Of a DNA stretch of 64,000 bases, positions 1 to 11,770 are shown in pieces. Source of the stretch: Turnera subulata (Eukaryota > Streptophyta > Magnoliopsida > Malpighiales > Passifloraceae); NCBI GenBank assembly GCA_028386065.3, contig JAKUCV010000256.1, positions 39,827 through 103,826 on the forward strand, in the 5' to 3' direction. Under the pieces are notes generated by a model. The model worked only from the letters and a program-made list of their open reading frames with translations. It did not search any database and was not told the origin of the DNA. Positions within the stretch are counted from its first letter, which is position 1. The number at the start of each line of letters is the position of its first letter. The position numbers were made by a program, and so were the translations under genes.

Positions 1-1
1 C

Positions 2-448
2 TTGGAGAAGGTGACAAAGATGACTTATGCCCAAGTAGCAGTTTATGGTTTTAGCGACAAGGTTGGTCTCCTCTCTTTCCCACAGCATGACGAAGGGTTC
101 GAGATGACCAAGCCCTACAGCAGTGAGACGGGTGCGATTATCGATGGCGAAGTGCGAGAGTGGGTGGGGAAGGCATACAAGCGCACAGTAGAGCTAGTTG
201 AAGAACACAAGGAACGCATTGCTCAGATTGCTGAGATGTTGCTTGAGAAGGAAGTTCTTCACCAAGACGACTTGGTTCAAGTTTTGGGGGAGCGACCATT
301 TAAGTCTAGTGAACTCACCAACTATGATAGATTCAAGGAAGGGTTTAAGGAGGAAGAGAACAACAGGGTGGACACCCCAACCCCATCCCCAGTGAGTGAT
401 AATAATGGGGACGATGAGCCTACGGCTATTCCAGTCGTCCCCGCTTGA
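2..448 (+). CDS. FTSH3/10: Mitochondrial FtsH/AFG3-type m-AAA protease, C-terminal exon (partial)
   Basis: This is the last coding exon of an ATP-dependent zinc metalloprotease of the FtsH/AFG3 family; the gene begins left of the window. The visible 148 codons cover the C-terminal part of the M41 peptidase domain (segments [19 protein letters not shown] and [20 protein letters not shown]) and a short acidic, proline-rich tail ending in TGA at 446-448. The AAA ATPase domain and the HEXXH zinc site lie outside. In plants, proteins with this [15 protein letters not shown] ending are the FTSH3/FTSH10 pair, which form the matrix-facing m-AAA protease of the mitochondrial inner membrane and act in protein quality control and in oxidative phosphorylation complex assembly. 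The first codon here is leucine in an open frame, so the exon may start earlier. I cannot tell FTSH3 from FTSH10. Confidence 0.9.
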   Translation: MEKVTKMTYAQVAVYGFSDKVGLLSFPQHDEGFEMTKPYSSETGAIIDGEVREWVGKAYKRTVELVEEHKERIAQIAEMLLEKEVLHQDDLVQVLGERPFKSSELTNYDRFKEGFKEEENNRVDTPTPSPVSDNNGDDEPTAIPVVPA

Positions 449-1560
449 CAGTCTGTAACATTGAAGGAGAGCCTGTAATTAAGTTCATTTGTAACTAGCT
501 GTACGCCCCGGCGTGGGTATTTTTTTTCTCTTTGGTAATTTGAAAATTCTAATTTCCAATAAAAATAGGGATACTATTACTAACCAAATGTTATTGAAAC
601 TATAGTCCAATGTGCCATTACATTCGTCGTCCTTAATTTTCAGCGATGTTGCAGCAACCTACCAGTCAGAGGCTTTAATATTTTTATACATGCTGATAGT
701 ATAAATATTAGAGAAAATGAAATTTTAATTTAAATAAGTAAAATTAAAAGTTGATAATGCGTATAACCCTTGGTGAAAATTCCTTAAAACTTGATTTTTA
801 TATGTGCAATGATTGGTGTACTAAATTATTGAAAAGTTCAAAACAACATATCTCCACAATATATTGGGTCGATTTTTTCCCCCAACTTTCATATTCCAAC
901 ATGATTTAAAGGATGGCATCTGTTTTGAATCTTTACTAACCTTTAGGAAAACTAACGAAAAATTCCAAAGGCCATATCTCCACAATTAGGACTCATTTTG
1001 TTTTTTTTTTTTAACTTTGATATTTGAAAACTAATTTGTTTCTAAAGCTTTTTTTTCAATCTTCTAATTAGGGAATTTTAATAGCAACATAATGTACTCT
1101 CAACATATAAAGAAGGCCCTTTTGAAAGACTTTTAAAGGGATCAATGATCACATCATAATAGCTATTTTAACCATGCTCATCTACATCAGTAGTTGTGTT
1201 GCTTATCAACATATTAAAAAAGACTTTTGAGAGAAGTTTAAATGGTCATTGATCAATATATAAAAAAAGACTCTTGAAATTAAGACATTGTGAAAGTAAG
1301 ACTAGACGATCAACAATCAACTTTTATAAAATCAGTGATGCTTGTACCTCCTGCTTAGAATAGGTGTGAAGTGAAATGATCATATGTTTTTGAATACGAG
1401 AGGGTCGCTTTTTAAAAGTATTCTGGAGAACGTGTCCACTGCTCGTACATATTATTTTGAGGATGGATTAAGGTTTCATGTGTTTTCAATTTTGGCATTA
1501 AGGTCAAAATGAAGTAGCTATAATCATCTCCATATAATTTATTGTTCGGTCGTATTCTCT
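449..1560. other. Intergenic, 3' flank of the FtsH gene
   Basis: AT-rich DNA with no supported gene. The first 100-200 bases are probably the FtsH 3' untranslated region; an AATAAA-like signal (ccaataaaaataggg) lies near 556-570. I see no recognisable transposon here. Confidence 0.6.
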
Positions 1561-1917
1561 GCCTTCTGGAGGATTGGACCAGGAAGAATGCGTGTCTTTT
1601 CTCGAGCCTTTAAATTCCAAAGAACTGTGACTCAAATAACCCATTCTGCTGCGCCTTTCTCTTTGTTTGAAGGTCCTTTCCATCATTCAATTAGCTCATC
1701 TACTTGCTTTCCCACTCTCTCAGGTATTTTTCTTGCAATGCAACTGATGTTCCTTTGGTTCTTAATTGTGTGATTGCATCCTCGCTCATATTTTTCATTT
1801 CAGACAAGGTTATACATGTCTGTTGAAATTTCAATGGATATCACGGATTTACTTACAAAGTATTGAGCTCCAGAACATCCTTTTTTTCCTGATTTGTGCA
1901 ACGGTTTTTAAGCAAAT
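1560..1917 (+). promoter_or_regulatory. Probable 5' leader of the HAD gene with a 5'-UTR intron (about 1724-1803)
   Basis: Upstream of the HAD start codon there is a good splice donor (ctcag^gtattttt, intron from 1724) and a good acceptor (tttttcatttcag^, intron ends 1803), which would remove 80 bases of leader. The leader is pyrimidine-rich around 1640-1720. The pairing is inferred from splice-site quality only. Confidence 0.45.
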
Positions 1918-3479
1918 ATGGCATTTGAAGATCAGTATCAGCAAGTGTTGACAGCAAAATATGACTGCCTCCTTTTTGGTAAGCCTCCTCAATTGCCTGT
2001 TGAGAATCGAAGAAAAGTTTAATGTTTCAAAACATGCTCATGTACTCTATGTTTCTTAGATGTGGACGATACCCTTTACCCTTTAAGTTCTGGTTTGTCG
2101 AGCCATGTCACCAAAAACATTCAAGGTATGTATAAAAGATGCAGACATGAGTACTCTTCAATTCTTCCTGTACTGTACATAATTTCCTTAACTGCTTAAC
2201 TGCTTTTGCCTTTGTCCAGAGTACATGGTTCAGAAGCTTGGTATAGAAGAAAGTAAAGTCCTCCAGATGAATCAAGTGCTGTATCAGAAATATGGTACCT
2301 CCATGGCAGGTCTTAAGGTATTCTGTTATTTTCCTGTAACATAAAATGAATCATGATTTCAATCCCAAAAGAAAAAATTTTGAGATTCTAATAGGTTCCG
2401 CAATTTTAATGTCCCTTTACTTTAAGGCCATCGGATATGACTTTGACAATGATGACTACCACAGGTAACAAATTTCCCCCTTATGTTTCTGGTCTCTGCA
2501 TATCAATGATCGCAAGCAGTGATCTCACTCCTTTTGTGTTTCACAGTTTTGTTCACGGCAGATTACCTTATGATAAGCTAAAGCCTGACCATGTCCTGCG
2601 GAATCTCTTGCATAGCTTGCCTCTCCGAAAAGTTGTAAGCATATATATATATATGTTGAATTGGATCAAGTAGTCTTTCTTCAAAATTTTATTTCCTCTA
2701 GGGATTAATGTCTTAAAATTTGTGAAATATATAGATATTCTCGAATGGTGATAGAGCTCATGTGGCTAAAGTTTTGAGCAAGCTCGGATTGGAGGACTGC
2801 TTTGAAGGAATTATATGTTTTGAAACCCTTAATCCCAGTAACCAAAGGAACATTTCTGACCATAAAAATGAGATTATTCCGGACATCATTGATCTTCCAT
2901 TTCAACATATTGACGATTCACTACTTCCAAAAACTCCAATCATCTGTAAACCATTTGAAGATGCATTCGAGCAGGCCTTCAAGATCGCCAACGTCAATCC
3001 ACAAAGAACAGTAAGTAGATGTCAAGACCTAAAAGTCCTTTGTTAAGATGATATACAGAAAATTAAGTTGAAGAAACTTCTTTCTTTCTTGTTATTGCAC
3101 AGTACACTTAGTAGTAACTAATCTGATTTATGACACTTCTAATCTACGCTTTGTAGGTATTTTTTGATGACAGTCTTCGCAATATTGAAACTGGGAAGCG
3201 AATGGGCCTCCACACTGTTCTGGTAAAATAAATGGTTACAAATGAATTTCAGGTTTTGATTCTTTTCCTGACCTAACGAAAAGGATTTGTCCTGATCAAG
3301 AATATGAAATTCGTGGTGTTTAGGTGGGCAAATTTAGCAGGACAAACGGTGCTGATTATGCACTAGAGAGCATCCACAATATGAAGGAAGCATTGCCTGA
3401 CCTCTGGGAAGCAAATAAAAGTCGAGAAACCATAGAGTACACAGGAAAGATTGCAATTGAGACATCTGTGAGAGCCTAA
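1918..3479 (+). CDS. HAD-superfamily hydrolase, pyrimidine 5'-nucleotidase-like (8 coding exons)
   Basis: Joining exons 1918-1978, 2060-2125, 2220-2317, 2427-2464, 2547-2634, 2735-3010, 3157-3222 and 3324-3479 gives 849 nt, exactly 282 codons plus TAA; every intron is GT-AG. Four HAD motifs are in order: motif I DVDDTLYP (nucleophile Asp21, acid Asp23), motif II IFSNGD (Ser120), motif III lysine in CKPFEDAF (Lys189), motif IV FFDDS (Asp213/Asp214). The length and the DVDDTLYP form match the plant family related to yeast Sdt1/Phm8 nucleotidases, so the likely activity is dephosphorylation of small phosphometabolites such as nucleotides, probably cytosolic as no targeting peptide is evident. 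The start is secure: an in-frame TAA lies three codons upstream. The exact substrate cannot be read from the sequence. Confidence 0.92.
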
Positions 3480-4544
3480 CTAATTGGCACCACACAAAGG
3501 AAATAATGGACTATGCACTGACTATGCAAATTTACCACGGGTAGACCTATATAAATATTTAGTTTTGTAAGGTATTGTGCAAACAAATGTGGCAAATGAT
3601 TCTTAATCGCCCTTCTAATAGGGAAGTCTTTTAATAATATCTATTATTCCCAAGCTTGATGTGCCATTACGATGAGATGATGACCTGATCCCACATCCAT
3701 ATCTAAATGACTGGAAGTCTTCTTGTTTATAAACCCAGGGAGTAGACAACAATTTTTAGAAAAAAACTAGCACATGGGTAAAGAATTGCTTCCTATCATC
3801 TAGAAGTTGATGGATACAAATACTGATGCTTAATCCAGAAATTAAAAGCAAAAAAATTTCTTTTTTTTCCTCTTTTATGGCTGGGTATGCAAAAAGCGTA
3901 CTCTTCAGTTTTCACCATGTTTGATCACACACAGAACATACATACAATCATGTATACATATAAGTTTTACAACATTCTTAAATATCACCAAGAAAGATAG
4001 TTTCGCCAAACAAACTTCCAAGGAAGAAGCTAGCCATGTCCTCCGGTTTCAATCTGTACAGTTACTTCAGATCTGTATGGAATCAAAGGAACAGCAATTG
4101 TTACTATACATATAAATGCCAGGCAAGATGGCATACACTAACTATGTCATCAAGAAATGAAATATGTGCAAAGATATGTTTGCAGCCCTTGTTTTTTTCA
4201 GCTTACAAAGCTACAATGATCAACACTTCTGTCTTAGTAGAAGAACACTAACTGGAACTTAAAGAACTAAAACATCCAACCATAAGCAGAAAGAAAAAAA
4301 AAAAAAAAAAAAAAAAAGGCATCTATATTAAGAGTCAAGAAAGAAAGTGGCTCCCAGTCAACACTACTCGGTTCTTTTCCACATCTTGGAGGATCAGAAA
4401 TTCATTTCTCCCCCAATAAATGGGCTAAACTTTCTAATTTAGATATATAGCAAATACAGAAATACTCCTTTGGAAGGATTCCTAATTAGAGACTTCAAAT
4501 ATCTGCACACTCTCTTTTATTTCCCAAGAATGTTGCACAACGAG
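3480..4544. other. HAD 3' flank and first copy of the cluster's conserved downstream module
   Basis: No gene is supported. The region from about 3900 to 4400 is a diverged copy of a module also seen downstream of the B and C UGT-like genes (about 12780-13220, 21110-21335, 46145-46575, 54480-55010). It carries a shared core reading ccatgtcctcc and, about 200 bases further on, a second core. A homopolymer A tract of about 24 bases lies at 4294-4317. Confidence 0.55.
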
Positions 4545-6882
4545 AGAAAGGCATTCTTTTCCCCCTACCCTATACCTCTCTTCTTGACTGCAACTGAAGA
4601 AACCACTGCAATTTGCAGCAAGTGTTCCCCAATCTATTTAGATGCAATACAGTTGTTTACTGTTTCTCCTTCTGCTACTGATCGGCTCACCCGATGATTT
4701 TGCAATTCATTTTGGCGAAGCATTGCCTTAACACTTGTTTGATGGAATTTTTGGGCGTAAATTTAAAAATATCCCAAGTCTTTACAAGATAGACAGGGAC
4801 TAAAAGGTGGAGAACGAATTGGTGGAAGAACAATCAACACGAAGCTTATGTCTGAGGCGTTCTAAATGAATATGAAATGGAAAGAAAATAGAAAGGCCAA
4901 GGGAGAGGATGACTTAGATATTATGGATCAAGAATAGTACAACTACAATTCTTAACACTTCTACCTTACTGTACCGAAGCAGAAGAATTAAAGTACCCAA
5001 CCATAAACCGAAAGATAACCACAGATAAGTAGACTACAAATTGAGAAGACGGTTTTTGCCAGTCAACTCCCCTCAACTCTGTTCCACAATCTTAGCTAAA
5101 CAAACATCATTCACAGAACACCGCATCCAAATATCTCCATGTACCATGTATAAATCTTCCAATTGAAATAAATCAATGCACACCAATTCTACTAAGAAAG
5201 GCCAGCTATTAAATTCCAATGAGCAGTGACTCCAAGAGTAAGCGAACAACTCTTTCATTTTTCATAAATGATGCAAGGCACAGTTTGTGCTTAATGACTC
5301 CAGACGGAAACCAGAATGCAGCTTGGTTCACAATCACAACCGAATAAGGGAAAAGTAACTGTGGATCTTTTTCTGCAGCTTGTTTTTATTGAATTACTTA
5401 TGCAGGGTACTAATTAAGTTCATCTTTATAGCCATGGATTTTAGGGTGACTCAGGAAATGGTGTAATGAACCTACCTCTTTTATTAATAGCAATGGATGC
5501 AATAGTTGTTTTCTACGTCACTGTTTGCTAATACTGTTTACTCAGTGCTTCACCTGGCTAGCTGAAGTTTCTAGAAAAACCATGAAGGCATGCAGAAAAT
5601 GGAAAACCTTGAAAGATACATCACTGAGTGCGTAGTCTTTTAATATCATTTAAAAGAATTGCAAAAACACAAGTGTTCAACATATGAGTTTTTGGCAATC
5701 ATGATCATGTGGAATTTTAAGGGTTGTTCTGCATAGTATAAGTAGTTATCCATCAGGGCAATACCTTTTAAATCACTTCGAGAATCATTCACAGTTTGCT
5801 TCTGCTAGTGGTTGCAGTTAGTTTCTCCCTAGCGTTAAATGTTCTGATGAAGCAGTATACTAAGCTTGCTTTGATGCAGTATACAGTTGAATACTTGATT
5901 AAACATACCAAGTCTTTACCAAAAACTATAGGGAGCAAAGATGGAAAACACATCATCGAGCAGATAAGATGAAAATGAAGCTTACATCTGAGTGATTCTA
6001 GCAAGTGCAACTGACCAAATAGATCAATGGAATGGATGGAAACAGGGAGGACCAAGGAAGAAGATCAAGCTTTCTCACAGGCAGGAAGCTTTAATAATGG
6101 AATATACGGTGCAAGGATTTAAAATTGTTGTGCAAATAATTCCAATTCCTATATGCTTCTTAACGTTTAGCGCCTCAATTAAAAGTAGGGAAGCGTAAAA
6201 GACCCACCCTACCAATTTTCATGTCTGTTGCTTTTTCTTTTTCGTTTTTTGAGCTCAGAAAAGGATGATATCATCTATTTAGAAACAGGGTAACAAGTTA
6301 TTTCACTCAGATGAGGAACTACCACCATGGCACCTCCCATTGCCCCTCTCTTTTGTTGAGGAAATGGATCACTCACATAGAGAACCACAACCATGGCACC
6401 CTCTAACTCCCTCTTTTTTTTTTTTTTGAGTAAAAGTATAAAGCATATCTTCCCATCTAGATCTCTGTATATGGTTGTTTTAGAAACTATAAGTCCAACC
6501 GCTCTTCTAGTTGGGCCAAAATTAGCACATGCGAGGATAAAAAGGATACTAACCGCTAACGGACACCAAAACCGGAAACAAACGTCATAGTTTGAAACAT
6601 AACTCACAGAATCTACCAAAGATTCAGACCAACCGCTTCCAGTTACTTCCAATTCCCTGACTACACTACAAGTACCCACTTAGAAATCCGACAATCTCTC
6701 CATCAATTCAGACAAGATTCGGGACACATATGTCAATAATTTACATTTCCACATTGAACCAAACCGAACAACCTTGTCAGTAATGCAACAACGTAAGTTA
6801 ACCCCCAAAAAAGGAAAAAGCATGCACCGTGTATGTTGATGTAAAAAACAAGAACACACTAGAGAAAACAATTTCTTACCTT
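4545..6882. other. Downstream DNA of UGT-like gene A1, no gene supported
   Basis: This stretch matches 39395-41979 closely, apart from indels (block 2 has about 300 extra bases at 39553-39858). It includes another copy of the module found downstream of genes B and C (about 4900-5420, similar to 13100-13220 and 54850-55260). Small frames occur on both strands, but none has family features or is kept open in the sister copy. Confidence 0.6.
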
Positions 6883-8205
6883 TTAAAGCAGAGCGAGGTG
6901 CTCAGTGAACTGGTCCAGAACAGCCCTGGAACTCTCAGGGAAACTGCGATCGAACTTGGCACTAAGATCACCAGCTCTTTTCCTCATGCCCTTGTCACTC
7001 ATCAGCCTATCTATTCCCTTTCCAATACCACTCACAGTGCCTTTACCTTTGACCATCTGTGAGAAATTATGGCACACATAGTACCCCACCTTAAGAGTCT
7101 CCACCACCAACTTGGCATTATAGAATTGGTCACCAGTTTTGGGCCATGCCAAGACAGGTTTCCCAAGCCCAATAGCCTCCATCAACGGCTCCCAACTGCA
7201 GTGAGACAGGAATCCAGCGGTGGAGCGATGGTTTAGTATCTTACAGCTTGGGATCGTTTCGCTTGTGATCAAACCTCTACCCCCCACGGCATCATTCACC
7301 CTGGGATAGTACCCGCCACTGTGGGATTCGGGTCGGACCACCCAAATGAAAGGGTGGGTCGAGGACCCGAGTGCATCAGCCAGCAGTGGGTATTCCTCTG
7401 TGGTAGGGTCCACGGAAGTCTCGAAAGAAACCAACAGTACAGATCTAGGTGGCTTGGAATCCAACCAATTGATGACCCTAGCCTCACCCTCATTGCTCGC
7501 TCGAACATCGGTTACAGCCAACCTAAAATACTCCCGGGGGAGAAGCGGGCCCACACTCCAGACCCGTAGCTTGAGTTTCTTACTCAGTCCCTCGATAAAC
7601 GGACGCTCCAGATCATCGCACGTGTTGATCATAGCCCCCATGAACTTGTTGGTGGAACCCACCCAGGGAGGGGTGTCACCGGGCCCGGAGAGCCCGATAA
7701 CTCCCGGGCCAGACCCGAAAAATCCACAACCCAGGAGCCACCCAATCAATCCTCCCGAATTCTTCTCAGGCTCCACGGCAGCGACGTACTCCCGGGTGGT
7801 AGAATACGCGCTGGAGGTGAAAAAACCGGTGACGGGGATGTGTTTTTGAGAGAAAATATCGATCAACCAATTCATGGGGCCAAGCAGACCCACGTCCAAA
7901 ATGGCACCAACGGGTCCTCTCTCGTCGGTGCGTCGAGTTGTCACGTAAGAGGACAGGGATTGCCTCATGGGTTCAATCAACAGAGACGGGTCGGAGCCGG
8001 ATCCGAGCCCGACTTCTGGTTCGGGTATCTCAAAAAGTTCCGTCGTTGTGTTTCGACGGAAGGTGTCAGGAACGGAGGCGGAGAAGGTGGAGAGGGTGAC
8101 GAGGGAAGTTCTGCAATTGAGCAGAGTCAAGCGCTTGCAGAGCTCTATGCCAGGAAGTATACCACCTTGGCCAACGGCGACATAAATATCCAAGCGGTCA
8201 CACAT
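6883..8205 (-). CDS. UGT-like protein A1 (GT-B fold, non-canonical PSPG box)
   Basis: An intronless frame of 440 codons with the layout of a plant family-1 glycosyltransferase, somewhat short for that family (usually about 450-490). Landmarks: N-terminal strand and loop YVAVGQGGILPG (residues 8-19), Asp104 in AILDVGLL, IPVTGFFTSSA (123-133), GLSGPGDTPPW (171-181), VWSVGPLLPREYF (215-227), FIWVVRP (286-292), and a PSPG-like box at 318-360 ending in AWPKTGDQ. Canonical family members use a histidine after QG in the first loop; here it is Gly15. The box lacks the leading WxPQ, and HCGWNS is replaced by HCSWEP, while Glu343, Asp359 and Gln360 remain. No signal peptide is visible, so a cytosolic protein is expected. 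The start MCDRL is shared with A2. Whether it transfers sugar is open. Confidence 0.88.
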   Translation of the reverse strand: MCDRLDIYVAVGQGGILPGIELCKRLTLLNCRTSLVTLSTFSASVPDTFRRNTTTELFEIPEPEVGLGSGSDPSLLIEPMRQSLSSYVTTRRTDERGPVGAILDVGLLGPMNWLIDIFSQKHIPVTGFFTSSAYSTTREYVAAVEPEKNSGGLIGWLLGCGFFGSGPGVIGLSGPGDTPPWVGSTNKFMGAMINTCDDLERPFIEGLSKKLKLRVWSVGPLLPREYFRLAVTDVRASNEGEARVINWLDSKPPRSVLLVSFETSVDPTTEEYPLLADALGSSTHPFIWVVRPESHSGGYYPRVNDAVGGRGLITSETIPSCKILNHRSTAGFLSHCSWEPLMEAIGLGKPVLAWPKTGDQFYNAKLVVETLKVGYYVCHNFSQMVKGKGTVSGIGKGIDRLMSDKGMRKRAGDLSAKFDRSFPESSRAVLDQFTEHLALL

Positions 8206-9627
8206 TTTTCTCGGTTTTGGGTGGAAAGAAGGGAGAGGTTTGTTGTGTTTGGGTTTAGGGGTTTGAGTTGTTTTCTTGCTTTTTTTCTTGTTTTGGTTTT
8301 AGAGTTTAGAGGGAGGAGAAGAAATGGAAATTTAACGGGAAGGCGGTGAGGGGAAAGAAAGGAGGGAGGGACGAGAGGAACTAATGCAAGCGTGACGACA
8401 TGCTGGTGGTGGTGTGAAAGGGTTTTTATGTCTCTACAATCTTTTGCCAACTTTTTTATTCCTTTTCGCCATTTTTTTATTCGAAACAAAGAGAGAGAGA
8501 GAGCGTAGAAGAGGATGGAGCAGTGTTGGATGGAAGAAGACAGAGTAAAACAAGTTCTACTCCCCCACTCATGTAACTTGTCCTGTATCACCGGTAAACA
8601 GTAATGGCAATATGCTTCTTCATAAGTTATGCTAACTGCTTCTTAAGCCTTAATTAACAGAGCTCTTTGTTCCAGTTGATTAGTTAATTTTAAACTAAAA
8701 GTATAAGTATGTGCTCGGGTTAATTACTAGAAGAAGGGAAAAGAAAAAAGCAACAGTAACTAACGGTGTGTTGGGAATAAAGAGAAATGGAAGATCCTGA
8801 ATTGTTAGTATCGGGAGGAGGGAGAGAATTAAACATTAGCCGCGCCGCAGGAATCGAATCCACCACATAAAAAATGGCGGTTGAACTGATGTAGCCAAGT
8901 GTAGTGCCGTTAAAGTGTAGTGCCGTTAATTTAACTAACAACTATAGAATAAAAATGTTCTTTAAAAATCCCTATAAGAAGTAGTAGTAGAATTGGATGG
9001 GGATATTCAAAGACAGCGGAAACACTGGATAGAAAGGCGGCATTCATGGGTGGGGCTTTTTAATGTTTAATTTTAAAAAAATCATTTGGGTTTGGGTGAA
9101 ATGACCAAAGAGTACACCAGCAGGAATGGGTAGGGTAAGCTAGGGCATTTCCTTCCTTGTCACGCGGTTTAACGTATAGGCCAATTTCAAAACTCACACC
9201 ACCTCTTCTAGTTGTTGTAGTACCCCCTCCTAACCTAACCCTAACCGATACCGATGCCTGGCCCACCTCCAAAAATCTTCCAATAATAAGGATCCCCCAT
9301 TGTCACTGTTCCTCAACAAAAGTCCCTTTCACCAATTCTCCTTTTTCTTTTTTTTTTTTCTTCTTGGGATCCTGCAACCTCTCTCACGAGTCACGTGCTT
9401 ACATGGCAGCGACGGCGAGCAACGACCCCCCCACACGCCACCAATTCCTTAACCCCTCTTTCTAACCACATACTTATTATTATATACTTCTTTTCTCTCT
9501 TAAGCTACAGTTTATAGTATAATTGTAGTGATGATCGATCACTTCAGTTGGTATATATGTTGAGTTGAGCACAGACGACACATGGTGTGAACTGAAACCT
9601 ATTCCGTATTGTATCCTATCTCTCGAC
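8206..9627. other. Upstream region of A1
   Basis: Read on the minus strand, this holds the leader and promoter of A1, including a GA/CT repeat at about 8489-8502 and a weak TATA-like sequence (cataaaaa on the minus strand near 8424). An ACGT-core CACGTG lies near 9392. It matches 43303-44790 with small indels. No gene is supported. Confidence 0.55.
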
Positions 9628-10643
9628 TAGGGGAGAGCAAAATAACCGTACCGTTCATACCGAGCCGCTACCGACGGTACCGGCTCGAAATGTAAGGGAA
9701 TCCAAGAACTCCCCTACCATTTTGTACCGTGCCGAATAATAAGGTTTAGTAGTCGGTCGGCATCGGGGTTGAACCGTCGGTTTTCGATATGAGCCGATAC
9801 TGACCAGCCCAAGACATCTAATCTTACCCAACCCAACATTCACACCTCTCAAGCCCAACCAAATTACACTAGCCATGACCCAACCCACCTATTAAAATAC
9901 TAATCCAAAAAATACAAACCCTAAAATCACTTCTTTTCTCTCCCTCACTTTCGCTCATCTCTCTCCCCGTCTCCCACTTCGCAGCTCTGCCATTTTTGTC
10001 ACCCTCATCTTTCATTCCCTCTTCTCCTCCATAATCAGTGTTTCTATATCACTCTTTTCTCCTCTCTTTCTTTTTTCCCATCTACCTTCTCCTTCCCCCT
10101 TCCCCGATCCTCACGCCCCCTTCGTCCCTTCCCTTAGTCCTCTTTTGCCTCTCCTCTGTCTCCTCCCAATCGTTGCTTTTTTTTATTGGGGATCGTTGCT
10201 ATTGTGGTTAGCATGAGCCGTGGTAGGTTATTGGGTTAAATTTTTTTTAGTGTTTGGGTTTTTTTCTTGGTATGTGAATGGCGATTCTCTGTGATTTTTT
10301 GTAAGTGATTAGGCTTGGAATAGGTATTGGGGGAAAAGATGGATCTGAACCAGTTAATTTAAAAAATTGGATTGTATAAAGAACCCAAGTTCTTCCCTTT
10401 CCTCGTCTTGCTAATTTTCCCCTTCATTCTCCCTTCATTCTCTTGGTGAAGATGCAAAATTGGGCGTGAACTTTTTTGGTGTTCGGTCGGCATTGGTTAC
10501 CACCGAACCGACATCGGTATTGCTCGGTATGATATCGATCGATGTAGTGCAGAAGTTGGCACGGCATCGGTCGGAATTTTAGGTGGTCGGAGATATGTCG
10601 GTATATCAAGCAATCTACCGTACCGACGTTTTGCTCACCCCTA
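9628..10643. mobile_element. Non-autonomous hAT-like DNA transposon
   Basis: A 1016-bp segment is absent from the matching place in block 2 (around 44790-44800). Its ends are imperfect 15-bp inverted repeats (taggggagagcaaaa and ttttgctcaccccta), the form typical of hAT elements. Many ACCG/CGGT subterminal motifs follow each end. The flanks share tcgac next to the ends, consistent with a degraded 8-bp target duplication. No transposase frame is present; the interior is pyrimidine-rich (about 9930-10170) and may be captured leader sequence. Confidence 0.8.
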
Positions 10644-10956
10644 AATCGACTATGAGCTTTAGCTACAGTTTACTGTACATTCTCATACGTGTCGAATCAC
10701 TTTTGTCCGTCTCCTTTACATTCCCTGTAATTCCCCGATCGGGCAACCAGCGAATCAGAGACCGTAACAGGTGATGGAGATAAATGGCATACTGCCACGT
10801 TTCGTACCACCCCCGCCGATGACAAAAATCTCAAAATCATCAACAACAAATTCAACTCTACGTGGAAGACCCGTAAGTGTTTACCACGCGCGAAACGCTT
10901 ATCTGTTCATAATTAATTACTAATTAGGACTAATTTACTACCCAGCAAAAAGTCAG
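10644..10956. other. Block-1 intergenic between hAT element and NAC insert
   Basis: Matches block 2 at about 44797-45110 (shared segments such as ctatgagctttagctacag and ccccgatcgggcaaccagcg). No gene seen. Confidence 0.6.
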
Positions 10957-11714
10957 CAATGATGGGGTTATTTACATTTTGACTCCCTAAATTTCGGTTT
11001 ATTTTTGACTCACCCCCTCAACTTTTTTTTTTTATCAAATAACCACCTGAACTCCCAATTTAATGCAATTAACCACTTCTGTCCATGGGCCCATGGATTC
11101 CGTTACTTGCATTAACGGAATATTCGGGTGGATGACACGTGGCAGCATCATAACCGTTCAATTATTTTACAATATATATATTGTTCTCATTTCTTATTCT
11201 TTCACTTGACTTCTAAAACTTTTAATTAATTATTCTCATTTTCATTAATATAAAATAAGTTTTAACGAGAACAGTAGTACTTTTGACACACACCATTTCT
11301 GTTTCTTAATTATATACCACCGCAAGTGAAGTGCCCCACGGATATACGACAGAAGTGAGAGTTCGTACAAATTATCCGGGGGTATAAATAAAGGGAAGGC
11401 AAAGGCAAGGTTGGATTTGATGACCTTGGCCAGTACTACTACCACTGGTTGGTTAATGATATAGTGTTTTATGGAAATAGCAGCAACAGCAACCATGAGC
11501 CAAAGCAACGAGAACGTCGTCGTCAACAATATTATAATTAGTAACAACAACAACAGCAGCAGCAAGCAACAGCAACAGCAACAGGAGGAGGAAGACGAGC
11601 ATGAACAAGACATGGTTATGCCCGGTTTTCGCTTCCATCCAACCGAGGAAGAACTTGTGGAGTTCTACCTTCGCTGTAAGGTGGAGGGCAAACGCTTCAA
11701 TGTGGAACTCATTA
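10957..11714 (+). mobile_element. Segment with a captured NAC gene 5' end, present only in block 1
   Basis: In block 2 the same place (about 45111-45178) has only about 65 unrelated bases. Block 1 here has about 758 bases carrying promoter, leader and the start of a NAC gene, then rejoins block 2 at catgtacaagctctt. I see no clear terminal repeats, so the mechanism (gene-fragment capture, template-switch repair, or loss in block 2) is undecided. Confidence 0.6.
11383..11390 (+). promoter_or_regulatory. TATA box of the NAC fragment
   Basis: A strong TATAAATA lies about 80 bases before the NAC start codon, so the fragment brought its own core promoter with it. Confidence 0.6.
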
Positions 11715-11770
11715 ACCATGTACAAGCTCTTAACCGAATATCACTGAAAACAGCACTCATTTTTTGTTGA
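11471..11770 (+). pseudogene. NAC035: NAC035-like transcription factor, 5' fragment (NAC subdomain A only)
   Basis: The 99-codon frame begins with a low-complexity Asn/Gln leader and an acidic stretch, followed by MPGFRFHPTEEELVEFYLR and KVEGKRFNVELI, which is NAC subdomain A. This leader-plus-MPGFRFHPTEEEL combination resembles the NAC035/LOV1 group. The normal continuation (FLDLYRYDPWEL and subdomains B-E, which bind DNA and dimerise) is missing: homology stops at VELI near 11713 and the remaining codons to the TGA at 11768 are block DNA shared with the non-coding block 2. It therefore cannot make a DNA-binding NAC protein. It keeps a TATA box, so it could still be transcribed as a short product or noncoding RNA. 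Confidence 0.85.

Noticed and set aside
2437..2673. 78-codon plus-strand frame over HAD exons 4-5
   Set aside because: It reads through an intron; the spliced model explains the coding parts.
6275..6679. 134-codon minus-strand frame downstream of A1
   Set aside because: Not kept open in the matching DNA of block 2 (around 41330-41740) and has no family features.
11471..11770. Functional small NAC gene
   Set aside because: Subdomains B-E are absent and the last codons come from non-coding cluster DNA shared with block 2.
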